64,000 bases of DNA from DAHUYF01 sp963838385. GTDB lineage: Bacteria; Pseudomonadota; Alphaproteobacteria; ATCC43930; CGMCC-115725. Shown here in pieces: positions 34,503 through 46,036 of the stretch. A program made the position numbers and the translations under genes. The notes beneath the pieces were generated by a model that was given only the letters and a program-made list of their open reading frames with translations, made no database searches and had not been told where the DNA came from. Position 1 is the stretch's first letter, and each line of letters opens with the position of its first letter. The stretch is taken from positions 1,178,001 through 1,242,000 of the forward strand of contig CAWIRE010000001.1 in assembly GCA_963838385.1 (NCBI GenBank), written 5' to 3'.

Positions 34503-35961
34503 GGAGAACCTTCGCGCTCGGCCTGCTGGCGCTGCTGGCGGGCTGCATGGTCGGCCCCGACTACAAGCGCCCGCCCGCGCCGGTGCCGGCCGACTACAAG
34601 GAGGACGGCTGGAAGACGGCCGAGCCCAAGGACGCCGTCCGCCGCGACGATTGGTGGTCGATCTACAACGACCCCGTGCTCGACGGGCTCGAGCGGCAGA
34701 TCGACATCTCCAACCAGACCCTGAAATCCGCCGAGGCGGCCTATGAGGTGGCCCGCGCCGTGGTGGCGGAGGCCCAGTCCGGCCTGTTCCCGACGCTGAC
34801 GCTGACCGGCTCGGGCACGCGTTCGGGCCAGGGCCGCAACAACAGCTTCGGCGGCGGCACCTTCGGCGGCGGCGTCGCGAGCAACAGCGCCATCGACCTG
34901 TCCGCGGGCGTGACCTGGGACCTCGATGTCTGGGGCCGCATCCGCCGCACCGTCGAGAGCGACGTCGCCAGCGCGCAAGCGAGCGCCGCCGACATCGCCA
35001 ATGCGCGGCTCTCGGCGCAGGGCCAGCTCGCCATCCTCTATTTCGAGCTGCGCGCCGCCGACGCGCTGCAGCAGCTCCTCTATTCCGCCGTCGACGCCTT
35101 CTCGCAGTCGCTCAAGATCACCAAGAACCAGTTTGCCGCCGGTACCGTGGCGGAGACCGACGTCGTCACCGCCGAGACCCAGGTCGAGCAGACCCGCGCC
35201 CAGGCGATCGCCGAGGGGGTGCAGCGCGCCCAGTTCGAGCACGCCATCGCGGCGCTGATCGGCAGACCGCCGGCGGAGCTCTCGATCAAGCCCGCGCCGC
35301 TGGCGACGTTCCGTGCCGGTGGCTCCCGCCGAGGTGCCGTCGGAACTGCTCGAGCGCCGTCCCGACATCGCCGCGGCCGAGCGGCTGATGGCCTCGGCCA
35401 ATGCGCAGATCGGCGTCGCCGTCGCGGGGTATTATCCGGAACGTCACGCTGTCGGCCTCTTACGGCTATGCCAGCACCGGCCTCGCCAAGCTGCTGCGCG
35501 CCGCCAACAGCCTGTGGTCGATCGGGCCGAGCTTCGCCGAGCCCATCTTCAATGCCGGGCTGACCGCGGCGCAGGTGGCGGCAGCCAAGGCGAGCTATGC
35601 GCAGATCGTTGCCAATTACCGCCAGACCGTGCTCACCGGCTTCCAGCAGGTCGAGGACGAGCTGGCGGCGCTGCGCATCCTGATGCAGCAGCAGACGGTC
35701 GAGGACAACACGGTGCGGCTGGCGCGCGAGGAGGAGCGGCTGACGCTCAACCAGTACCAGCAGGGCACGGTCGCCTATACCGCGGTGATCGTGGCCGAGA
35801 CGACCAGGCTCACCAACGAGGAGACGGCGCTCGGCATCCTGCAGAACCGGCTGGTCGCCAGCGTGGCGCTGATCCAGGCGCTGGGCGGCGACTGGGACGC
35901 GCGCGACCTTCCGGACGAGACCAGGGTGACCGCGGACGATCCGGTCGAGAAGCGGCGGTAG
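34499..35961 (+). CDS. Outer-membrane efflux lipoprotein (NodT/TolC family), frame broken twice
   Basis: About 486 residues after repair. Lipoprotein signal MRRTFALGLLALLAGC (Cys 16) followed by MVGPDYKRPPAPVPADYK, the hallmark of NodT-type outer-membrane factors; then two OEP repeats, including WDLDVWGRIRRTVESDVAS and the C-terminal QTVLTGFQQVEDELAALRIL. Two frame changes: at about 35309-35313 (removing one T from ACGTTCCG gives ...LATSVPVAPAEVPSELLERR...) and at about 35437-35441 (removing one A from CCGGAACG gives ...GYYPDVTLSASYGYA...). All three pieces are well conserved, so the gene is probably functional in the organism. Channel of the MdtABC pump. Confidence 0.85.
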
Positions 35962-35973
35962 GAGGAGCCCGGC

Positions 35974-36285
35974 TCAGGCGGCCGGCGATTGCCCTTCGGC
36001 CTTGCGCGCGGCAGCGGCGGCGATGCGGCGCTTCAGGCGCCGCGCCTCAAGGGTGAGCTTGCTGTCGGGCGTGCCCAGGAGATAGGCGTCGATCCCGCCA
36101 TTGTGCTCGACGGTGCGGATGCCGCGGGTGGAGAGGCGCACGCGCACCGCGCTGCCGAGCACGTCGGAGAGCAGCGAGGTGGTCTGCAGGTTGGGCAGAA
36201 ACCGGCGCTTGGTCTTGTTGTTGGCGTGGCTGACATTGTTGCCGACCAGCACGCCCTTGCCCGTGATGAAGCACCGTCTCGCCAT
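35974..36285 (-). CDS. rpmB: 50S ribosomal protein L28
   Basis: A 103-residue ribosomal protein, the usual alphaproteobacterial length. MARRCFITGKGVLVGNNVSH and TKRRFLPNLQTTSLLSDVLG are diagnostic. ATG at 36285 has GAGGA upstream; the longer open frame is not coding. It has no companion rpmG here. It lies downstream of meaB with an 83-base gap, and 12 bases from the convergent end of the efflux operon. Confidence 0.95.
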   Translation of the reverse strand: MARRCFITGKGVLVGNNVSHANNKTKRRFLPNLQTTSLLSDVLGSAVRVRLSTRGIRTVEHNGGIDAYLLGTPDSKLTLEARRLKRRIAAAAARKAEGQSPAA

Positions 36286-36361
36286 GACATTCCTCGGAAG
36301 CAATGACGGCCCCGCGAAGTCGAGGGGCCGCAATGGAGGCGGCTTTCTAGGCCAAGCCGCG

Positions 36362-36378
36362 CCCGGCGTCAAGCCGGG
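36362..36378 (-). terminator. Hairpin at the meaB stop
   Basis: CCCGGC-GTCAA-GCCGGG, 6-bp arms around a 5-base loop that includes the meaB stop codon (complement 36369-36371). No U-tract. It may attenuate transcription into rpmB. Confidence 0.4.
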
Positions 36379-37368
36379 CGAGACCGCCCGCGGAAGGCCT
36401 GGAGCGCCGCCTGGGCAGCCGCCGTCGGGGTGACGGCGCCGGAGGCCACCTCCGCCTCGAGCCGGGCCAGCCGCGCCGTCACCTTGGCGTCCGCCTTGAA
36501 GAGCTCCATCAGCCCCTCGCCGATCTCGCTCCAGAGATGGGCGCGCGCCTGGTCCGCGCGGCGCCGCTCCAGCGCGCCCCCCGCCTCAAGCGCGGCGATG
36601 CGCCGGGCGACGGTCTGCCACAACGCGTCGATGCCCTGGCGCTCCAGCGCCGAGACCGCCACCACCTCGGCCGCGGCCTCCGAGGGTGGGCGCAGCAGGC
36701 GCACGGCGTGGCGGTAATCGGCCACGGCGCGCAGGGCGGCGGGCTTGAGGTCGCCATCGGCCTTGTTGACGATCAGGAGGTCGGCCAGCTCGACGATGCC
36801 CTTCTTGATGCCCTGGAGGTCGTCGCCCCCGCCCGGCGCCAGCAGCAGCAGGAAGAGGTCGACCATGTCGGCCACCGCCGTCTCCGACTGGCCGACCCCT
36901 ACGGTCTCGACGATGACCACGTCGAATCCCGCCGCCTCCACCACCAGCATCGCCTCGCGGGTGCGCCGGGCGACGCCGCCCAGCGTGCGGCCCGCCGGCG
37001 ACGGGCGGATGAACGCGTGTTCATTCCTTGCCAGCTCCGCCATGCGCGTCTTGTCGCCCAGGATCGAGCCGCCGCCGCGCTTGGACGAGGGATCGACGGC
37101 GAGCACCGCGACGCGATGGCCGGCGGCGATGACCGTCAGCCCGAACGCCTCGATGAAGGTCGACTTGCCGACGCCGGGCGCCCCGGAGATGCCGAGCCGC
37201 ATGGATTTGCCGGCCTCGGGCAGCAGCAGCGCCAGCAGCTTCTCCGCCTCGCCGCGATGGTCCGCGCGCGTCGAACTCGACGAGAGTGATCGCCCGCGCC
37301 AGCGCGCGCCGGTCGCCGCCGCGCAAGCCGGAAGCGAGCTTTTTCACATCGACGGGAGCAGCCCCCAT
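36369..37368 (-). CDS. meaB: MeaB/ArgK-type GTPase, methylmalonyl-CoA mutase chaperone, frame broken
   Basis: About 332 residues after repair. G3E P-loop GTPase that gates adenosylcobalamin loading and protects methylmalonyl-CoA mutase. Walker A GISGAPGVGKSTFIEAFG, switch/Walker B AVDPSSKRGGGSILGDKTRM, ETVGVGQSETAVADMVD and the G4-like LIVNKADGD are present. The N-terminal 33 residues (MGAAPVDVKKLASGLRGGDR...) lie in another frame: removing one T from GAGTTCGACG near 37274 restores ...ITLVESTRADHRGEAEKLLA.... It lies on the same strand about 4.3 kb downstream of its client mutase, with MFS, ABC and patatin genes in between. Confidence 0.88.
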
Positions 37369-37416
37369 GAGGGCTCAATAGCATGGACGCGAGAGTTCCG
37401 GTACCGCCGGCTCGCG

Positions 37417-38457
37417 CTACAGGAACACCTTGCGGACATCGATGCTGGAGTGCCGGTTGAGCGCGGCGAAGTTCTTGGCCAGCCACGTCTCGGCAGTGCG
37501 CCGGCCGAGCTCCTTGAGATAGAGCAGGAAGTCGAGGTCGGTGTTCATCTTGCTGGCGATGCCGAGCTTCTCCATCTCCGGCTCGGCCTCGATCATGTGG
37601 ATCAGCATCTTCTTGAGGCGGCGGATCTCGGGATGGGTGCCGTCGGATTCGACCAGGCGCTCGACGAAGGCGATGGCGCGCAGCTCGCGCATGAGCGAGG
37701 CGTTGAAGGTGATCTCGTTGAGCCGGTTGGTGATCTCGGCCGCGGTGTGCGGCACGCCGGGCCGCGTCAGCGGGTTGATCTGGACGATGACGATGTCGCA
37801 GCACCGGGCGCCATAGATCAGCGGCCAGAGCGAGGGATTGCCCATATAGCCGCCGTCCCAATAGGCCTCGCCCTCGATCACCACCGCTTGGAACACCTGC
37901 GGCAGGCAGGCCGAGGCCAGGAGCGCGTCGAGGCTGAGCTCGCGCCGTTCGAAGATGCGCGGCTTGCCGGTGCGCACATTGGTGGCGGTGATGAAGAGCT
38001 TGATCGAATCCGGCGCGGTCAGCGCCTCGAGATCGAGCATGCCGGCGAGCAGCTCGCGCAGCGGCGACAGGTTCAACGGGTTGAGCTGATAGGGCGAGAT
38101 CAGGCGGCTCAGCTGATCGACGAAGATGGCGGCCGGCGAATTGTCGATGTTCCAGCTGCCGAGCGCGCGCTCGTAGAGGCCGCGATGCACCGGGCTCAGC
38201 AAGCCGATCTCGCTGAGACGATGCCAGAACCGGTCGAGCTCGGCGCGCGCGCCGGCGGCGCCGGCCTTGGCATGGCCCTGCGCCAGCACCGCGGCGTTGA
38301 TCGCGCCGGCGCTGGTGCCGCTGATCGCCTCGATGCCGAGCCGGCCGTCCTCGAGCAGGCGGTCGAGCACGCCCCAGGTGAAGGCGCCATGGGCGCCGCC
38401 GCCCTGGAGCGCGAGGTTCACGCTGCGCCGCTCGGCGGCGGCCGGCGCCTTGGCCAC
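37417..38457 (-). CDS. Patatin-like phospholipase
   Basis: A 346-residue patatin/RssA-type serine acyl hydrolase. Oxyanion motif GGGAHGAF, nucleophile elbow GTSAG (about residue 50) and catalytic dyad DGGYMGNPSL are all intact; the C-terminal region resembles alphaproteobacterial homologues. No signal peptide. GTG at 38457 lies 4 bases after the ABC exporter stop, so translation is probably coupled; longer frames read into the exporter gene. Likely substrate is phospholipid or an acyl ester. Function in the exporter operon is unknown. Confidence 0.85.
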   Translation of the reverse strand: MAKAPAAAERRSVNLALQGGGAHGAFTWGVLDRLLEDGRLGIEAISGTSAGAINAAVLAQGHAKAGAAGARAELDRFWHRLSEIGLLSPVHRGLYERALGSWNIDNSPAAIFVDQLSRLISPYQLNPLNLSPLRELLAGMLDLEALTAPDSIKLFITATNVRTGKPRIFERRELSLDALLASACLPQVFQAVVIEGEAYWDGGYMGNPSLWPLIYGARCCDIVIVQINPLTRPGVPHTAAEITNRLNEITFNASLMRELRAIAFVERLVESDGTHPEIRRLKKMLIHMIEAEPEMEKLGIASKMNTDLDFLLYLKELGRRTAETWLAKNFAALNRHSSIDVRKVFL

Positions 38458-38461
38458 GGCG

Positions 38462-40306
38462 CTATTCCGCGACCGCGTCGAGCGCGGCGGCATGCTCCTC
38501 CGCCTCCTGCTGGCGCGCCCACATGGCGGCGTAGACGCCGCCTCGCGCCAGCAGCGCGGCATGGTCGCCGCGCTCGACGATGCGGCCGTCGTCGAGCACC
38601 AGGATCTCGTCGGCCTTGACCACGGTGGAGAGGCGGTGGGCGATCACCAGCGTGGTGCGGCCAGCCGAGACCTCGTCGAGATTGGCCTGGATCTCCTGCT
38701 CGGTGCGGGTGTCGAGCGCCGAGGTCGCCTCGTCGAAGATCAGGATGTGCGGGTTCTTGAGCAGCACGCGGGCGATGGCGACGCGCTGCTTCTCGCCGCC
38801 GGAGAGCTTCAGGCCGCGCTCGCCGACCCTGGTGCGATAGCCGTCGGGCAGGGCCGAGACGAAATCGTGGATGCGCGCATGGCGCGCCGCCTCCTCGATC
38901 TCGTCGTCGCCGGCGCCGGGGCGGCCATAGGCGATGTTGTAGCGCACGGTGTCGTTGAACAGCACCGTATCCTGCGGCACGACGCCGATGGCGCGGCGCA
39001 AGCTCTGCTGCGCGACATCGCGCAGGTCCTGGCCGTCGATGCGGATGGCGCCGGCATCGACGTCGTAGAAGCGGAACATCAGGCGCGCGATGGTGGACTT
39101 GCCGGCGCCGCTCGGCCCGACGATGGCCACGGTGCCGCCCGGGGCGACGCGGAAGGACACGTCGTGCAGGATGGGGCGGCGCGGATCGTAGCGGAAGGAG
39201 ACGTGATCGAAGACGATCTCGCCGCGCTGCACCGCAAGATCGGGCGCGCCCGGCCGGTCCTCAATCTCGGCGCGCACGCTCAGCAGCCGGAACATCGATT
39301 CGAGATCGGTCAGCGACTGCTTGATGTTGCGGTAGACCATGCCGAGCACGTTCAAGGGCGCGTAGAGCTGGACGAGGTAGGAATTCACCAGCACGAAATC
39401 GCCCACCGTCATGCTGCCGCGCGCCACGCCGCGGGCGGCGAGCAGCATCACCGTGACGAGCCCGGTGGCGATGATCATCCCCTGGCCGATGTTGAGCGCC
39501 GAGAGCGTCGTCTGGCTCTTGACCGCGGCGCGCTCATAGGCCCTGAGCGCCGTGTCGAAGCGCTCGGCCTCGTGCGCCTCGTTGGCGAAATACTTCACCG
39601 TCTCGAAATTCAAGAGGCTGTCGATCGCCCTGGTGTTGGCCTCGCTGTCGCGCTCGTTCATCTCGCGGCGGAACTTGATGCGCCAGTCGGTGACGGCGAA
39701 GGTGAAGGCGACGTAGCCGACGATCGTCGCCAGGGTGGCGAGCGCGAAATCCGCCCGGTAGAAGCCCCACAGGATGGCGCAGACCAGCAGGATCTCGATC
39801 AGCGTCGGCACGACGTTGAAGAGCATGTAGGAGAGCAGGAACTCGGTGCCGCGGATGCCGCGCTCGATGGCGCGCGACAGGCCGCCGGTCTGGCGGTCGA
39901 GATGGAAGCGCAGCGACAGCGCGTGGAGATGGCGGAAGGTGGCGAGCGCCACGCGGCGCACCGCGCGCTGCCCGACCTTGGCGAAGACCGCGTCGCGCAG
40001 CTCGGCGAAGAGCTGCGCGCCGACGCGCGCCAGGCCATAGCCCACGATCAGCGCCACCGGCACGGTGATCAGCGCCGGATGACCCGGCGCCAGCCGGTCG
40101 ACCGCGCCCTTGTAGAGCAGCGGCACGTAGACGTTGATGCCCTTGGCAACGACCAGCAGCACGAGCGAGACCAGCACGCGGGCGCGCAGTCCCCACTCGC
40201 GCGGCCAGAGATAGGGCGCGAGCCGGCGCAGCGCCTTCAGCTCCGCGCGCAGACCCGCATCGGAGGCGGCACCGAGCTTGGGCGCGGCGATGCGCTCGCT
40301 GCTCAT
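38462..40306 (-). CDS. ABC exporter, ATM1/HMT1-like half transporter
   Basis: A 614-residue exporter: membrane domain about residues 30-330 (ARVLVSLVLLVVAKGINVYV, RGTEFLLSYMLFNVVPTLIE, LNFETVKYFANEAHEAERFD), then a nucleotide-binding domain with Walker A GPSGAGKSTIARL, signature LSGGEKQRVAIARVL, Walker B ILIFDEATSALD and the switch histidine region VIAHRLSTVV. The NYFANE-like FETVKYFANE motif is typical of ATM1-type exporters of glutathione-linked Fe-S or heavy-metal species. ATG at 40306 overlaps the MFS stop (ATGA); patatin follows after 4 bases. Confidence 0.88.
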   Translation of the reverse strand: MSSERIAAPKLGAASDAGLRAELKALRRLAPYLWPREWGLRARVLVSLVLLVVAKGINVYVPLLYKGAVDRLAPGHPALITVPVALIVGYGLARVGAQLFAELRDAVFAKVGQRAVRRVALATFRHLHALSLRFHLDRQTGGLSRAIERGIRGTEFLLSYMLFNVVPTLIEILLVCAILWGFYRADFALATLATIVGYVAFTFAVTDWRIKFRREMNERDSEANTRAIDSLLNFETVKYFANEAHEAERFDTALRAYERAAVKSQTTLSALNIGQGMIIATGLVTVMLLAARGVARGSMTVGDFVLVNSYLVQLYAPLNVLGMVYRNIKQSLTDLESMFRLLSVRAEIEDRPGAPDLAVQRGEIVFDHVSFRYDPRRPILHDVSFRVAPGGTVAIVGPSGAGKSTIARLMFRFYDVDAGAIRIDGQDLRDVAQQSLRRAIGVVPQDTVLFNDTVRYNIAYGRPGAGDDEIEEAARHARIHDFVSALPDGYRTRVGERGLKLSGGEKQRVAIARVLLKNPHILIFDEATSALDTRTEQEIQANLDEVSAGRTTLVIAHRLSTVVKADEILVLDDGRIVERGDHAALLARGGVYAAMWARQQEAEEHAAALDAVAE

Positions 40307-41502
40307 GAGGGAAGCGGCGCGTCCCGCGCCGCCACGCGCTGCACCATCGGCAGGCGCGCCGCCAACGCCAGCACCAGCGCCATGACGACGGCGCCGACAT
40401 AATAGGGCGCGCCGCGCCCCCAGCCCTCGAACAGCGGGCCGGCGACCGCCGGGCCGATGATGCGCGACAGGCTGCTGGCGGATTGCGACACGCCGAGGAC
40501 GCCGCCGCGCTCGTCGATCTCGGCCTGCTGCGAGATCAGGCTCGCCATCGAGGGCTGGAGCAGCCCCATGCCCAGCGCGAGCAGCGCATCGACGATCAAG
40601 AGCCGCCACAGCTCGAGCGCAAAAGGCAGGAAGGCGAGGCCCAGCGCGATCATGGCGGCGCCCGCCTGCACCAGCCGCGTCTCGCCGAAGCGCTTGGACA
40701 GGCGGCCGATGAGCCCGCCCTGCACCGCCACCAGCACCAGCCCGATATAGAGGAAGTTGTAGCCGACGCCGCGCGGTCCCCAGCCATAGGCGCTGTGCGC
40801 CCAGAGCGCGAAGGTCGTCTCCATGCCGGCAAAGGCGGTGACGGTGACGAAGAGCAGCACGATGAGGCGGCGCAGCACCGGCCGGGTCATCACGTCCCGC
40901 GCCAGGCGCCAGCGGCTCGGCCGCGCCGCCGCATGGCGCGCCGCCGCCGGCAGGCTCTCCTTGAGGCGGGCGAGCGCGATCACCAAGGCCACCGCCGAAA
41001 GCCCGGCGGCGAGGAAGGCCGGACGCGCCAGCGCCGCGGCCGTCGGATTGGCCCCCGCCACCAGCCCGCCCAGCGCCGGGCCGATGGTGAAGCCCAGCCC
41101 GAAAGCGGCGCCGATCATGCCCATGCCCTTGGCGCGCGTCTCGGGGGTGGTGACATCGCTGACATAGGCTTGCGCCGCGGCGATGTTGCCGGCGCCGAGG
41201 CCGGCCAGCAGCCGGGCGGCGAACAGCATCCAGAGCGCATCGGCAAAGCCCAGCCAGAGATACGAGACGATCGAGACGCAGAGGCTCAGCAGCAGCACCG
41301 GCCGGCGCCCGAGCCGGTCGCTGAGGCGGCCGAGCAAGGGCGAGGCGAAGAACTGCGCCAGCGAGTAGCACGCCATCATCCACGTCACCTCGGCCGCGCT
41401 CGCGCCGAAATGGAGGCCATAGAAGGGCAGCAGCGGGATGACGACGCCGAAGCCGACGAGGTCGATGAAGACGATCAGGAACAGAATGGGCATCGCGCCC
41501 AT
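40303..41502 (-). CDS. MFS transporter, TetA-like
   Basis: A 399-residue, 12-helix major facilitator. ILFLIVFIDLVGFGVVIPLL, the loop 2-3 motif SPLLGRLSDRLGRRPVLLLS and the antiporter motif C region GAAFGLGFTIGPALGGLVAG place it with TetA/TCR-type drug:H+ antiporters. Real tetracycline resistance cannot be inferred; chromosomal homologues of unknown substrate are common. ATG at 41502 (or 41493). It is coupled to the downstream ABC gene, and the structured element 41558-41633 lies in its 5' region. Confidence 0.85.
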   Translation of the reverse strand: MGAMPILFLIVFIDLVGFGVVIPLLPFYGLHFGASAAEVTWMMACYSLAQFFASPLLGRLSDRLGRRPVLLLSLCVSIVSYLWLGFADALWMLFAARLLAGLGAGNIAAAQAYVSDVTTPETRAKGMGMIGAAFGLGFTIGPALGGLVAGANPTAAALARPAFLAAGLSAVALVIALARLKESLPAAARHAAARPSRWRLARDVMTRPVLRRLIVLLFVTVTAFAGMETTFALWAHSAYGWGPRGVGYNFLYIGLVLVAVQGGLIGRLSKRFGETRLVQAGAAMIALGLAFLPFALELWRLLIVDALLALGMGLLQPSMASLISQQAEIDERGGVLGVSQSASSLSRIIGPAVAGPLFEGWGRGAPYYVGAVVMALVLALAARLPMVQRVAARDAPLPS

Positions 41503-41557
41503 AGATAGCGAGCTTCGACACGGGGGAACAGAGGGGCGGAAGGATTGGACGGCGAGG

Positions 41558-41633
41558 CCCGGGCAAGTGCCATGCCGACGCCGAACGGCTCGTCCTTACG
41601 CCGATCGGCCGAGTTTACGGCACTTTACCCGGG
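41558..41633 (-). ncRNA. Two-tier stem-loop between mutase and MFS genes
   Basis: On the minus strand the outer stem is CCCGGG-TA-AAGTGCC pairing with GGCACTT-G-CCCGGG (13 bp with a small internal loop). Inside the 47-base interval, GCCGATCGGC pairs with GCCGTTCGGC (10 positions, one U-U mismatch), closing an apical loop GTAAGGACGA. It starts 8 bases after the mutase stop and ends 55 bases before the MFS start. No poly-U tract and no recognisable cobalamin (B12) box, so neither an ordinary terminator nor a known riboswitch is evident. Confidence 0.5.
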
Positions 41634-41641
41634 ATCAGGCC

Positions 41642-43792
<2,151 letters not shown>

Positions 43793-43851
43793 GTCCCGTC
43801 CTCCGCCTGGGCGCAACTATAACGCCCGCCCGGCGCGCCCGTCCAACCGCC

Positions 43852-44922
43852 TCAGGCGGCGCGGGCCGGTCTCAGCGCATGCCGCGCCACCACCGCCGCG
43901 GTCACCAGCAGGATCGCGCCCGCCTGATGCGTCACCGCCACCGGCAGCGGCACCACCAGCAGCAGCGTGGCGATGCCGAGGCCTGCCTGGAGCGTGGCCA
44001 TGGCGAAAAGCGCGTCGAGCGCGGTGCGCGCCCGGGGCGCGAGCCCCAGGCGGCGGCTGTACACCCACAATCCGGCCACCACGAGCCAGGTCGTCTCGGC
44101 GAGCAGGCGGTGGTCGAACTGCGCCGCGGCCGGGTTCTCGAACCAGTTGCGCCACCAGGGTGCCAGATCCCAGTACTCCCCCGGCGCGAAGCCGCCGCCC
44201 ATCAGCGGGAAGGTGTTGTAGATGTAGCCGGCGCGCAGCCCCGCGACGAAGGCGCCGGCGGCCAGCGTCAGCAGGATGAGCGCGATCAGCGCGCCCAGGC
44301 CGCGGCGCAGCCCCGCCACGTTCCGGTCGCGCGGCACGGCGTCGGACGGCGCCAGCAGGTCGAGCGCCACCCACAGCATCGCGATGTAGATGATCACCGC
44401 CGCCACGAGATGGGCGGCGAGGCGGTACTGGCTCACCTCGATGCGGCCGGAAAGCCCGCTCTCGACCATGTACCAGCCGAGCGCGCCTTGCAGCCCGCCG
44501 AGCACGAAGAGGCCGGCGAGTTGCGGCGCCAGCCGGCGCGAGATGCGGCCGCGCAGCAGGAAATAGAGGAAGGGCACGGCGAAGACGAGACCGATCAGCC
44601 GGCCCCACAGCCGGTGCAGATATTCCCAGAAGAAGATCCCCTTGAACGCCTCGAGCGTCATCTCGGGATGGATGGCGCGGTATTGCGGGATGGCGCGGTA
44701 GCGGGCGAACTCCTCCTGCCACTGCGCCTGATCGAGCGGCGGCAGCACGCCGGTCACCGGCTGCCACTCGGTGATCGACAGGCCCGATTCGGTAAGCCGG
44801 GTGATGCCGCCGATCACCACCATGAGGAAGATCATGGCGCAGCAGGCGAGCAGCCAGAGCCCGATCGGCCGCTCGACGCGGCCGGCGCCGCGCGCAGCAG
44901 CGGAAAAGACGACGGAAGACAC
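43852..44922 (-). CDS. ctaA: Heme A synthase (COX15/CtaA)
   Basis: A 356-residue, eight-helix inner-membrane monooxygenase that oxidises heme O to heme A for cytochrome aa3 oxidases. LMVVIGGITRLTESGLSITE, GIFFWEYLHRLWGRLIGL (heme-ligand His), RLAAHLVAAVIIYIAMLW, FDHRLLAETTWLVV and ATHQAGA-like VTHQAGAILLVTA contain the conserved histidines. The GTG at 44922 is chosen because it puts about 14 residues before the first helix; the longer frame is unsupported. It follows usg by 70 bases and precedes the mutase by 59 bases on the same strand. Confidence 0.9.
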   Translation of the reverse strand: MSSVVFSAAARGAGRVERPIGLWLLACCAMIFLMVVIGGITRLTESGLSITEWQPVTGVLPPLDQAQWQEEFARYRAIPQYRAIHPEMTLEAFKGIFFWEYLHRLWGRLIGLVFAVPFLYFLLRGRISRRLAPQLAGLFVLGGLQGALGWYMVESGLSGRIEVSQYRLAAHLVAAVIIYIAMLWVALDLLAPSDAVPRDRNVAGLRRGLGALIALILLTLAAGAFVAGLRAGYIYNTFPLMGGGFAPGEYWDLAPWWRNWFENPAAAQFDHRLLAETTWLVVAGLWVYSRRLGLAPRARTALDALFAMATLQAGLGIATLLLVVPLPVAVTHQAGAILLVTAAVVARHALRPARAA

Positions 44923-44992
44923 GGGGGGAAATGCCTGCCAGCGGGTTGCAACCGGCCGCACCCTGCGCGGCCGGCCGCTCCTTGGCAAGGGG

Positions 44993-45256
44993 TCAGTGGA
45001 GCTGCAGCGAGACGCCCGCGTGCCGCAGCTCGCCGGCATTGAGCAGCGAGGCGCGCGCCACCTTCACCGAATGCAGCTTGCCCTCGATGTTGCGCTCCCA
45101 GAAATCGAGGAAGCGGCGCAGGACGGGAAAATCCGGCGCGATGTCGAGATGCTGCCACAGGAAGCTTTGCAGCACATGCGGATGGTCGGGCAGATGATAA
45201 AGGATCTCCGCCGTGGTCAGCCGGTACCCCCGCAACCGCAACGCCAGCTCGCTCAT
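44993..45256 (-). CDS. usg: Usg family protein
   Basis: An 87-residue alphaproteobacterial protein. The family signature is almost complete: LRGYRLTTAEILYHLPDHPH, FLWQHLDIAPDFPVLRRFLD and IEGKLHSVKVA. Biochemical function is unknown; homologues were first noted next to tryptophan genes in some species, which are not present here. ATG at 45256. It is upstream of ctaA on the same strand; the 145 bases behind it include an AT-rich run (about 45318-45333) suited to a promoter. Confidence 0.88.
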   Translation of the reverse strand: MSELALRLRGYRLTTAEILYHLPDHPHVLQSFLWQHLDIAPDFPVLRRFLDFWERNIEGKLHSVKVARASLLNAGELRHAGVSLQLH

Positions 45257-45401
45257 TGCCAGTGTCTCCGAAGTTGGCTCTCACACCGTCAATAGGCTGT
45301 CATGCTAGACTCGCTCCACTCAAGAAAAAATTAATGGAGTCAAGCCTTTAGCAGCATGCCGGCGGGAGTGCTGCCAGCCCCGGCGTGAGGCGGGACGGAG
45401 C

Positions 45402-45806
45402 TCAGATGGTGGCGAAGCGGGCGCGGGCGCCGCGCTCGAGCCCGGCGGCGATCAGCCGGTCGATCCCCAGACGGTGGCGCAGCAGCTCGAGCACCCGCAG
45501 CTCCTCCTGGCTCGCCTCGCCATCGGCGGCGGCAACGTCGCAGGCGACGGCATAGGCGGTCTCGCGCAGCTTCTGCGGCAGCCCGCTCTTGATCCCCTTG
45601 AGCGCCTGCTCGAGCCCATCCTCCTTGGCGAGGAGCTGCGCGCATTCCTTGAGGTCCTTGGTGAAGCGCTTGCGGTCGTAATCGCGGAACACCGGCAGAT
45701 GATTGACGATGTCGCCGATGATCTGCAGCTCGGTGTCGGTCATGTCGGTATCGGAGGCCGAGACGAGCATCATGGTGTAGATGAGCGCCGCGTGGTGATC
45801 GATCAT
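45402..45806 (-). CDS. TerB-family tellurite resistance/co-chaperone-like protein
   Basis: A 134-residue all-helical TerB/DjlA-like domain. ALIYTMMLVSASDTDMTDTE and ETAYAVACDVAAADGEASQE carry the two acidic metal-binding-like loops (D-x-x-M-T-D-x-E and AADGEAS-x-EE) that mark the family. No other ter genes are near, so tellurite resistance is not implied; lone TerB proteins are common in alphaproteobacteria. ATG at 45806. A divergent AT-rich intergenic region follows. Confidence 0.82.
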   Translation of the reverse strand: MIDHHAALIYTMMLVSASDTDMTDTELQIIGDIVNHLPVFRDYDRKRFTKDLKECAQLLAKEDGLEQALKGIKSGLPQKLRETAYAVACDVAAADGEASQEELRVLELLRHRLGIDRLIAAGLERGARARFATI

Positions 45807-46036
45807 TGGGGGGACCTCGAAGGAATGCGAGCGCCACCATGCCGGCGAGGCGCTGCAGGGTCAACCGCTCGGACGAGCAGCATGCCCCGAGGGAAAGCGC
45901 CGATAACGGCCCCCTCCGGATGAAGGCAAATAAAAAATAACGGAAAATATCGTCATACACGTGTATTTATTTGGCGATCTGTGGTTTTCCTACGTCAGCC
46001 TTGACCGTGCGTCAAAAAAGGCGGCTAGATGGACAC
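45807..46036. promoter_or_regulatory. AT-rich divergent intergenic region with two palindromes
   Basis: The stretch 45927-46020 is markedly AT-rich for this genome. It contains the perfect 12-base palindrome ATACACGTGTAT (45955-45966) and, 35 bases on, TTGAC-CGTGC-GTCAA (46001-46015). It lies between the divergent terB gene and the small plus-strand ORF; both palindromes are candidate operators. Confidence 0.4.

Noticed and set aside
38462..41566. Apparent MFS-ABC fusion of 1034 residues
   Set aside because: The N-terminal third of that frame is nonsense opposite the true MFS frame; ABC starts at ATG 40306 and MFS has its own start and stop.
45402..45806. Tellurite resistance operon
   Set aside because: Only a lone TerB-domain gene; no terA, terC, terD or tehB neighbours.
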